The translations under genes and the position numbers were made by a program. The notes under the pieces are model-generated. The model was not told the DNA's origin. It saw only the letters and a program-made list of their open reading frames with translations, and searched no databases. A stretch of 64,000 nucleotides of DNA from Nemertoderma westbladi (taxonomy: Eukaryota; Xenacoelomorpha; Nemertodermatida; Nemertodermatidae), in contig JAUCBJ010002753.1 of NCBI GenBank assembly GCA_032718475.1, forward strand, positions 1-64,000, written 5' to 3'. Position 1 is the first letter of the stretch, and every line of letters begins with the position of its first letter. Shown here in pieces: positions 26,701 through 38,700 of the stretch.

Positions 26701-29700
26701 TAAACACAGGTAGGGGTGTTAGCACCAACGTGGCTCGATTCCAAACACAGGTAGGGGTGTTAGCACCACTTGGCTCGATTCTAAACACAGGTAGGGGTGT
26801 TAGCACCAACGTGGCTCGATTCTAAACACAGGTAGGGGTGTTAGAACCACGTGGCTCCTTTTTAGCACCACTTAGCTCGATTCTAAACACAGGTAGGGGT
26901 GTTAGCACCAACGTGGCTCGATTCCAAACACAGGTAGGGGTGTTAGCACCACTTGGCTCGATTCTAAACACAGGTAGGGGTGTTAGCACCAACGTGGCTC
27001 GATTCTAAACACAGGTAGGGGTGTTAGAACCACGTGGCTCCTTTTTAGCACCACTTAGCTCGATTCTAAACACAGGTAGGGGTGTTAGCACCACTTGGCT
27101 CGATTCTAAACACAGGTAGGGGTGTTAGCACCAACGTGGCTCGATTCTAAACACAGGTAGGGGTGTTAGAACCACGTGGCTCCTTTCTAGCACCACTTGG
27201 CTCGATTCTAAACACAGGTAGGGGTGTTAGCACCACTTGGCTCGATTCTAAACACAGGTAGGGGTGTTAGCACCAACGTGGCTCGATTCTAAACACAGGT
27301 AGGGGTGTTAGAACCACGTGGCTCCTTTTTAGCACCACTTAGCTCGATTCTAAACACAGGTAGGTGTGTTAGCACCACTTGGCTCGATTCTAAAAATAGG
27401 TAGGGGTGTTAGCACCACGTGGCTCCTTTCTAGCACCACTTGCCTCGATTCTAAACACAGGTAGGGGTGTTAGCACCACTTAGCTCGATTCTAAACACAG
27501 GTAGGGGTGTTAGCACCACTTGACTCGATTCTAAACACAGGTAGGGGTGTTAGCACCACTTGACTCGATTCTAAACACAGGTAGGGGTGTTAGCACCAAC
27601 GTGGCTCGATTCTAAACACAGGTAGGGGTGTTAGAACCACGTGGCTCCTTTCTAGCACCACTTGGCTCGATTATAAACACAGGTAGGTGTGTTAGCACCA
27701 CTTGGCTCGATTCTAAACACAGGTAGGGGTGTTAGCACCAACGTGGCTCGATTCTAAACACAGGTAGGGGTGTTAGCACCAACATGGCTCGATTCTAAAA
27801 ATAGGTAGAGGTGTTAGCACTACTTGGCTCGATTCTAAACACAGGTAGGGGTGTTAGCACCAACGTGGCTCGATTTTAAACACAGGTAGGGGTGTTAGAA
27901 CCACGTGGCTCCTTTTTAGCACCACTTAGCTCGATTCTAAACACAGGTAGGTGTGTTAGCACCACTTGGCTCGATTCTAAAAATAGGTAGGGGTGTTAGC
28001 ACCATTTGGCTCGATTCTAAAAATAGGTAGGGGTGTTAGAACCACGTGGCTCCTTTCTAGCACCACTTGGCTCGATTCTAAACACAGGTAGAGGTGTTAG
28101 CACCAACGTGGCTCGATTCTAAACACAGGTAGGGGTGTTAGCACCACGTGGCTCCTTTCTAGCACCACTTAGCTCGATTTTAAACACAGGTAGGGGTGTT
28201 AGCACCACTTGACTCGATTCTAAACACAGGTAGGGGTGTTAGCACCAACGTGGCTCGATTCTAAACACAGGTAGGGGTGTTAGAACCACGTGGCTCCTTT
28301 CTAGCACCACTTGGCTCGATTATAAACACAGGTAGGTGTGTTAGCACCACTTGGCTCGATTCTAAACACAGGTAGGGGTGTTAGCACCAACGTGGCTCGA
28401 TTCTAAACACAGGTAGGGGTGTTAGCACCAACATGGCTCGATTCTAAAAATAGGTAGAGGTGTTAGCACTACTTGGCTCGATTCTAAACACAGGTAGGGG
28501 TGTTAGCACCAACGTGGCTCGATTCTAAACACAGGTAGGGGTGTTAGCACCAACATGGCTCGATTCTAAAAATAGGTAGAGGTGTTAGCACTACTTGGCT
28601 CGATTCTAAACACAGGTAGGGGTGTTAGCACCAACGTGGCTCGATTCTAAACACAGGTAGGGGTGTTAGAACCACGTGGCTCCTTTTTAGCACCACTTAG
28701 CTCGATTCTAAACACAGGTAGGTGTGTTAGCACCATTTGGCTCGATTCTAAAAATAGGTAGGGGTGTTAGCACCACGTGGCTCCTTTCTAGCACCACTTG
28801 CCTCGATTCTAAATACAGGTAGGGGTGTTAGCACCACTTAGCTCGATTCTAAACACAGGTAGGGGTGTTAGCACCACTTGACTCGATTCTAAACACAGGT
28901 AGAGGTGTTAGCACCAACGTGGCTCGATTCTAAACACAGGTAGGGGTGTTAGAACCACGTGGCTCCTTTCTAGCACCACTTGGCTCGATTCTAAACACAG
29001 GTAGGGGTGTTAGCACCAACGTGGCTCGATTCTAAACACAGGTAGGGGTGTTAGAACCACGTGGCTCCTTTCTAGCACCACTTGGCTCGATTATAAACAC
29101 AGGTAGGTGTGTTAGCACCACTTGGCTCGATTCTAAACACAGGTAGGGGTGTTAGCATCAACGTGGCTCGATTCTAAACACAGGTAGGGGTGTTAGCACC
29201 AACATGGCTCGATTCTAAAAATAGGTAGAGGTGTTAGCACCAACGTGGCTCGATTCCAAACACAGGTAGGGGTGTTAGAACCACGTGGCTCCTTTCTAGC
29301 ACCACTTGGCTCGATTCTAAACACTGGTAGGGGTGTTAGCACCATTTGGCTCGATTCTAAAAATAGGTAGGGGTGTTAGCACCACGTGGCTCCTTTCTAG
29401 CACCACTTGGCTCGATTCTAAACACTGGTAGGGGTGTTAGCACCACTTGGCTCGATTCTAAACACAGGTAGGGGTGTTAGCACCAACGTGGCTCGATTCC
29501 AAACACAGGTAGGGGTGTTAGAACCACGTGGCTCCTTTCTAGCACCACTTGGCTCGATTCTAAACACTGGTAGGGGTGTTAGCACCATTTGGCTCGATTC
29601 TAAAAATAGGTAGGGGTGTTAGAACCACGTGGCTCCTTTCTAGCACCACTTGGCTCGATTCTAAACACTGGTAGGGGTGTTAGCACCATTTGGCTCGATT

Positions 29701-32700
29701 CTAAAAATAGGTAGGGGTGTTAGAACCACGTGGCTCCTTTCTTGCACCACTTGGCTCGATTATAAACACAGGTAGGTGTGTTAGCACCACTTGGCTCGAT
29801 TCTAAACACAGGTAGGGGTGTTAGCATCAACGTGGCTCGATTCTAAACACAGGTAGGGGTGTTAGCACCAACATGGCTCGATTCTAAAAATAGGTAGAGG
29901 TGTTAGCACCAACGTGGCTCGATTCCAAACACAGGTAGGGGTGTTAGAACCACGTGGCTCCTTTCTAGCACCACTTGGCTCGATTCTAAACACTGGTAGG
30001 GGTGTTAGCACCATTTGGCTCGATTCTAAAAATAGGTAGGGGTGTTAGCACCACGTGGCTCCTTTCTAGCACCACTTGGCTCGATTCTAAACACTGGTAG
30101 GGGTGTTAGCACCACTTGGCTCGATTCTAAACACAGGTAGGGGTGTTAGCACCAACGTGGCTCGATTCTAAACACAGGTAGGGGTGTTAGCACCAACATG
30201 GCTCGATTCTAAAAATAGGTAGAGGTGTTAGCACCACTTGGCTCGATTCTAAACACAGGTAGGGGTGTTAGCACCAACGTGGCTCGATTCTAAACACAGG
30301 TAGGGGTGTTAGCACCACGTGGCTCCCTTCTAGCACCACTTGGCTCGATTCTAAACACAGGTAGGAGTGTTAGCACCACTTGGCTCGATTCTAAACACAG
30401 GTAGGGGTGTTAGCACCAACGTGGCTCGATTCCAAACACAGGTAGGGGTGTTAGTGTTAGAACCACGTGGCTCCTTTCTAGCACCACTTGGCTCGATTCT
30501 AAACACAGGTAGGGGTATTAGCACCACTTGGCTCGATTCTAAAAATAGGTAGGGGTGTTAGCACCACGTGGCTCCTTTCTAGCACCACTTGGCTCGATTC
30601 TAAACACTGGTAGGGGTGTTAGCACCACTTGGCTCGATTCTAATCACAGGTAGGGGTGTTAGCACCAACGTGGCTCGATTCTAAACACAGGTAGGGGTGT
30701 TAGCACCAACATGGCTCGATTCTAAAAATAGGTAGAGGTGTTAGCACCACTTGGCTCGATTCTAAACACAGGTAGGGGTGTTAGCACCAACGTGGCTCGA
30801 TTCTAAACACAGGTAGGGGTGTTAGCACCACGTGGCTCCTTTCTAGCACCCCTTGGCTCGATTATAAACACAGGTAGGAGTGTTAGCACCACTTGTCTCG
30901 ATTCTAAACACAGGTAGGGGTGTTAGCACCAACGTGGCTCGATTCTAAACACAGGTAGGGGTGTTAGAACCACGTGGCTCCTTTCTAGCACCACTTGGCT
31001 CGATTCTAAACACAGGTATGGGTGTTAGCACCACTTGGCTCGATTCTAAAAATAGGTAGGGGTGTTAGCACCAACGTGGCTCGATTCTAAACACAGGTAG
31101 GGGTGTTAGAACCACGTGGCTCCTTTCTAGCACCACTTGGCTTGATTCTAAACACAGGTAGGTGTGTTAGCACCACTTGGCTCGATTCTAAACACAGGTA
31201 GGGGTGTTAGCACCAACGTGGCTCGATTCCAAACACAGGTAGGGGTGTTAGCACCACGTGGCTCCTTTCTAGCACCACTTGGCTCGATTCTAAACACAGG
31301 TAGGGGTGTTAGCACCAACGTGGCTCGATTCTAAACACAGGTAGGGGTGTTAGCACCAACGTGGCTCGATTCTAAACACAGGTAGGGGTGTTAGCACCAC
31401 TTGGCTCGATTCTAAACACAGGTAGGGGTGTTAGCTCCACGTGGCTCCTTTCTAGCACCACTTGGCTCGATTCTAAACACAGGTAGGGGTGTTAGCACCA
31501 ACGTGGCTCGATTCTAAACACAGGTAGGGGTGTTAGCACCAACGTGGCTCGATTCTAAACACAGGTAGGGGTGTTAGCACCAACGTGGCTCGATTCTAAA
31601 CACAGGTAGGGGTGTTAGCACCACTTGGCTCGATTCTAAACACAGGTAGGTGTGTTAGCACCAATGTGGCTCGATTCTAAACACAGGTAGGTGTGTTAGC
31701 ACCAACGTGGCTCGATTCTAAGGACAGGTAGGGGTGTTAGCACCACTTGGCTCGATTCTAAACACAGGTAGGTGTGTTAGCACCAACATGGCTCGATTCT
31801 AAACACAGGTAGGTGTGTTAGCACCAACGTGGCTCGATTCTAAACACAGGTAAGGGTGTTAGAACCAAAGTGGCTCGATTCTAAACACAGGTAGGGGTGT
31901 TAGCACCACTTGGCTCGATTCTAAACACAGGTAGGTGTGTTAGCACCAACGTGGCTCGATTCTAAGCAAAGGTGGGGGTGTTAGCACCAATGTGATGTCA
32001 CATATCTCCAGTGCCACAACAAATTTTGTAACACTTCCATTGAATCTCAGTTTCTGAGATTATTGTCGAAAATTCATGTTATGTAGTGTGAATTATAATC
32101 AGAGGTTAATGTGAATTATTTATTAATAATTTTGTTGATAATATGGTTTATTATAAGTGTATAAGCTTAAAACTTCAGTTTATATAATTTCCTAAATATT
32201 ATTTTTTAATAATTAGTAATTATGCGTTAATTAGGTATAATGATACATATGACCCTTGTGAACTCGGTGCGGGTCAGGTTCATGAGATGCTCAAATCTAA
32301 AGCTAGAGGGCGCTTCCATGATTTGTCACGTGCGTTCGGAGCACTGGTCGCACGTGATGGTGGTTACATCACGAAGAAACACTTCCAGCGGATGTTGTGG
32401 CAGTTCAACTTGCCTATGACTCCGGGCGAATTCGATAAGCTCTGGAGGCGGTGAGTTTAATATGGTTGGCTATTTGAAAATATGTCGCGAAATCTATGTA
32501 ATTATTTTACATAATTACAAATAGCCAACCTGCGTCAACGGATTGGTTCTGTGTGCAGGCAGGTAATGCTGCTTGTATCAAGGAATCGTTTGGCCCAGGC
32601 ATGGGAGTCTTACAGAGATAATTATGGGCCCTAGATTCGGCATCCATTGTCATTTGTCATTTCCATAGTATTTCCTTACCAGTTTTAATGTGATAATTTT

Positions 32701-35700
32701 TTTTTATTATTATTTTAATTTTTTTTTATTTTTTTCTTTCAGTTTGTGATATCTGCAAATTCTTACTCGTCCTATTAACGCTTTACCTTTATATTCTCTT
32801 ATATCTTACTGTGGTTTTTAAAATTTAATATTAATTTGTGTAATTTATAGGCCTATTTGGTTTCGTAATATTTTGGTATAATTTAGTGTATTTTAACCAT
32901 TCATCTTTCCTAATATGTTGATTAAAATTTGTGTAATTTAGACAAACGTGTATGAAATTGTGCTGTACACTTTGTGAACTGTATGTATTATTATTATTTA
33001 TTCATTTATTAATTCACAACGATTAACAAATACAAAAATTAATACTGACATTATTTTTATTCTTAAATTGTTACTTTTTCGCTCGAATATACTAGTGGTT
33101 AAACGGGATCAGACTCTTCGGGATTTCCGGGATCGGGACCGGGATTATCACTCTCGGGATCCCGATTTTCGGCATCGGGATTCGAATTTTGAATTCGATT
33201 TTCTTAAAGTTTTCAGTATATTATATTACTGTGTTCGTATAAAACGGATTTTTGGCGAAATTATATCACTTTATTTCATACTGCTGAAATATTTTGTCTG
33301 ATAAAATATAATAAAATTTATTTATAGTTGATTACTGGAATCCAGTAATCCGACAATTCGATGTAATCAATAGATTTCTCTTCATCGCGATTCTCTCGTC
33401 CCTTTATTAACCTCGCTGGCGTTCGTTAAATTAAATGCCTCGGGAATAATGAAAAAAAGTTCTACCTTTTTTTTTTTTTTTAATAAAGATTCTTATTTCC
33501 AGTAAAATAATGCAATTTAGCTATCAGCATTAGGAATTATTGTTGAAAGGGAAATTTTGTGAAATAAGATTTTGTATTGCAGGAAAGATTCTTCCCCTAT
33601 TGAACTCTTGATAATTAACCTAGCTCGCTTCGCAAAGACTACATCACAGTGTCAGGGGGAAAATACCCCTTTGTTTTCCGTGTAATAATAACTAATTATT
33701 TATCTTTTATCTTTCAACGTATAATAGATAAATATCGATGTATTTGGAGAAAGTTTCTCACAATTTTGTTTATCGTTTACTTCATATATTCGCATTTTGT
33801 TTCTCCGTTTAGCTACGATGCGGACGGGGCTGGTAAACTTTCCTTCAAGGCTTTCCAACAGCTCCTCGGGCTGGAGTTCTCGCCTGGGGACAACCACGGC
33901 GTGTCTCGTCGGATAGCCGAAGGTAGTGCGGAGGCGTTCACGGTCCATCTAGCTGGGCAGGAGGAGCGCCAGGAAGGAATGGCGGTCCAACAGATGAGAG
34001 CGACAAGTATACTCACCGCCCGGGAGGTAGAGGAACACCTCAAGTGAGTTGCATATTGTCCTCATATTGTCCTGGACCTTATAGTCTTTATTATCCGCAC
34101 TTTGCGGACACTACAGGGGATATTTTAAAGAAAGAAAATTATGATAATTTTTTTTATCAAACATAATAATTTATTCGTTTAATATTATCGCAGGGATCGT
34201 TTTAGAGATAATTACCAGGACCTCCACGCCGCCTTTAGGAAGGTCGACCTCAATAAAGACGGATTCTTGTCAGTGCAAGAATTCCAGAAAGTTCTCGCGG
34301 ATATGAATTACATTATGGATATGGAGACCTTCATCGAATTACTCGAAAGGTATGTTACCGTGCTTTATGCGAACAGCTCTTTGTACACCAGATATTCCAA
34401 GATATTCAATAGTGTTATGGTTATTGTCATGGAACCAGAGGCTCTTGGATTTTATTCTAGAATATATTTTAATAAACACAATTTAGATATTTTCTACAGT
34501 AGGCCTTTCTGATATTCGAATTGCTAATATAATATTAATCACATTGAATCGGTAATAGTTAATTTTAGAGGTTGTTAAATTTATATTTTCAGTCTCGGAT
34601 CATTAATTCAATAATTATCAATTAATTTATCGAGCTGAATTTTTCAGAGTAGATACCTAAGATCCGAGGAATAACATCGAATTCTACACTCATCATCATT
34701 CTCATCAGTTATATGGCTATAGTACTCTATGCTGATTGCCTGTATATATTTTATAACATATAACATAATAACACTTAGTGTTATATGTCATGAGCAAAAA
34801 GTCTCAAAGACTACTTACTACATTGGTTCAAGGCATTCTAGAACCGTGGAAAATGTCCTAGAACATTGCAAAATATTATAGAACAGTGCTAAATGTTCTA
34901 GAACAGTTCAAAAGCTTCTAGAATAGTGCACAATCTTCTATAGCAGTTCAAAGGGTTCTATATAGTGCCAATTGTTTTATAAAAGTTCAAAAGGTTCTAG
35001 AATAGTGCAAAATGTTCTAGTGCAGGGTAAATGATATTTTTAATTCTATTTATCCGGTTTAGTTTGTATTTATGAATGTGCATGTAGTATATCTACCAAT
35101 TACAAAAAGTAATTACTATTATTATGATGTAGTGCAGGGAGACCTCAAGTGACAATATTATAATATATAAACCACAGTTTTAGCAAGCTTTCACACACAG
35201 GGCTTCTTCCGGCTAAGAGTACAATAAAATTGAGCACCGAAAAAGCTTGGAAAATCTACGTGAAAGCTAGCTAGAACTGTGGGCTATTTATTTGTAGTCA
35301 TTTGAGGTCTCCCCGCATTAGTAATAGTAATCACGATCACACTAGTGGCGAGAGCGGGTCGGTATTTGTATACTGATTACTAAAAGCAGTGTATGAATTC
35401 ATGGTTTCCTGTGTCACATGTTATTCCTGTAGGACCTAGGCAAGTACTTACTCTGAGTAATTCAACTTTATAAACATTTACTTGATATATTTCACTATAC
35501 ATTTTTGGGATTAATCTGCGATAAGTTTATTCTCAACAGCTGTAACTTTTTGAGTCGGTAAGTTTAGATTTTGCTTGAATTGTGTGACATTATTTCCTTA
35601 ACTGGATCTTAAACATTTTATAGGAAAAAGCTCAGTCTGATCAATGAAATCAAACTTTAATAATGTATTACGGTAAATTGTTTATATGTTTTAAATATTT

Positions 35701-38700
35701 TACGGTAAATATTTTAGTCTTATATAGAAATATTTGACCGTTACAGGCTAGGTTTATAGAAACATTTGTCCGTTACAGGCTAGGTTTATAAAAACATTTG
35801 TCCGTTACAGGCTAGGTTTATAGAAACATTTGTCCGTTACAGGCTAGGTTTATAAAAACATTTGTCCGTTACAGGCTAGGTTTATAGAAGCATTTGTCCA
35901 TTACATGCTAGGTTTATAGAAACATTTGTCCGTTACAGGCTAGGTTTATAGAAACATTTGTCCATTACAGGCTAGGTTTATAAAGACATTTGTCCGTTAC
36001 AGGCTAGGTTTATAGAAGCATTTGTCCGTTACAGGCTAGGTTTATATAAACATTTGTCCGTTACAGGCTAGGTTTATAGAAACATTTGTCCATTACAGGC
36101 TAGGTTTATAAAGACATTTATCCGTTACAGGCTAGGTTTATAAAAACATTTGTCCGTTACAGGCTAGGTTTATAGAAGCATTTGTCCATTACATGCTAGG
36201 TTTATAGAAACATTTGTCCGTTACAGGCTAGGTTTATAGAAACATTTGTCCATTACAGGCTAGGTTTATAAAGACATTTGTCCGTTACAGGCTAGGTTTA
36301 TAGAAGCATTTGTCCGTTACAGGCTAGGTTTATATAAACATTTGTCCGTTACAGGCTAGGTTTATAGAAACATTTGTCCATTACAGGCTAGGTTTATAAA
36401 GACATTTATCCGTTACAGGCTAGGTTTATAGAAACATTTGTCGGTTACAGGCTAGGTTTATATAAACATTTGTCCGTTACAGGCTAGGTTTATAGAAGCA
36501 TTTGTCCATTACATGCTAGGTTTATAAAGACATTTGTCCGTTACAGGCTAGGTTTATAGAAACATTTGTCCGTTACAGGCTAGGTTTATATAAACATTTG
36601 TCCGTTACAGGCTAGGTTTATAGAAGCATTTGTCCATTACATGCTAGGTTTATAAAGACATTTGTCCGTTACAGGCTAGGTTTATAGAAACATTTGTCCG
36701 TTACAGGCTAGGTTTATAGAAGCATTTGTCCATTACAGGCTAGGTTTATAGAAGCATTTGTCCATTACATGCTAGGTTTATAAAGACATTTGTCCGTTAC
36801 AGGCTAGGTTTATAGAAACATTTGTCCGTTACAGGCTAGGTTTATAGAAGCATTTGTCCATTACAGGCTAGGTTTATAAAGACATTTGTCCGTTACAGGC
36901 TAGGTTTATAGAAACATTTGTCCGTTACAGGCTAGGTTTATAGAAACATTTGTCCGTTACAGGCTAGGTTTATATAAACATTTGTCCGTTACAGGCTAGG
37001 TTTATAGAAGCATTTGTCCATTACAGGCTAGGTTTATAAAGACATTTGTCCGTTACAGGCTAGGTTTATAGAAACATTTGTCCGTTACAGGCTAGGTTTA
37101 TAGAAACATTTGTCCGTTACAGGCTAGGTTTATATAAACATTTGTCCGTTACAGGCTAGGTTTATAGAAACATTTGTCCGTTACAGGCTAGGTTTATAGA
37201 AGCATTTGTCCATTACAGGCTAGGTTTATAAAGACACTTGTCCGTTACAGGCTAGGTTTATAGAAACATTTGTCCGTTACAGGCTAGGTTTATAGAAGCA
37301 TTTGTCCATTACAGGCTAGGTTTATAAAGACATTTGTCCGTTACAGGCTAGGTTTATAGAAGCATTTGTCCATTACAGGCTAGGTTTATAAAGACATTTG
37401 TCCGTTACAGGCTAGGTTTATAGAAACATTTATCCGTTACAGGCTAGGTTTATATAAACATTTGTCCGTTACAGGCTAGGTTTATAGAATCATTTATCCG
37501 TTACAGGCTAGGTTTATAGAAACATTTGTCCGTTACAGGCTAGGTTTATATAAACATTTGTCCGTTACAGGCTAGGTTTACCAACAAACGAATCTCGCTT
37601 TTCCTACACTCGTTTTCTGGAGGCTATAGACGAAGGAATGCATCCGCGGTTCAAACGCCAAGCCGTTTTCGCAGAAGGTCCTGAACATTTTGAACATATG
37701 AGTGTCAGCAATGCGATGGCGAAGCTCGCTGAGAGAACTACGAACAACATGAAAGCTATCGTTTCTGTGAGTTTCCGTTACTTAGTCCCGGACTTATTGT
37801 TTATTGTTCTGAAACGTTATTTGTTTTTTGCTTTCTAGTAATTATTTAGTAGGCTGTGTTCGTTATATTTCTCGCAACAGTAGGAGTCGGTTTACTAGCG
37901 GAGCGCAAAGAGGCAAGTGAAGTAGACAAGAAGTACTTTTATCAACGGGATTTATGTAATTATATTCAAAAATTGAAACATATATTTCCGACTTTCCGAT
38001 GAGGCACTGTTTAAAATAAAATTAATTAAATATAAATAATTTCATTTACAGGTACCGTACAGTGTTTATCGCCAATACTACTGTTTGATATGCTGATTGA
38101 TACCGGAACAACAGCACAGTATATATTGTATATGAATCTGAAACTAAAATTTTACAATAGCTGTAGTACCGGTACCTTGGTTCACTTATTGTAATAATTT
38201 GAGTGTGAGCGGCAGATAAGGGGATATTTTCGACGCAATAAAAATTCATATTAATTCGCCGGATATTAATTTGCCAACATGGGATTTGCGTCCAGTTTCC
38301 CCCCGGACATAAAATATAAACTTTTTTGACGTTGTTGAAACTGACAGAGGTAATAAATGTTTCAACTTTTTAATAAATAATATTAATAATAATGCTTAAA
38401 ATTGGACCTCTTCAATCACATCCCTACTTCATTAGGACTATATACACATAAATTCTCCCTTGGTTTAACACAACTGGTCTGGCCGTTTACTATTTATTTA
38501 TTTAGGCTTTCCATTCGTTTGATAAAACTGGAGTGGGACGCGTAAAGGGCCAGGATTTCCGACGAATCCTCGATAACTTCTGTTTCCGTCTCAATGACTC
38601 CCAATGGAACGGTCTGCTCTCTCATCTACACGTCTTTGACGATCTCACACTCAACTACAACGATTTCCTCGAAACATTTGTGTCTGAAGATTCAGTTGTA

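Noticed and set aside
33068-33301. Arg/Asp-repeat ORF
   Set aside because: Caused by a short degenerate CGGGAT repeat. The rest of the frame is hydrophobic AT-rich sequence.
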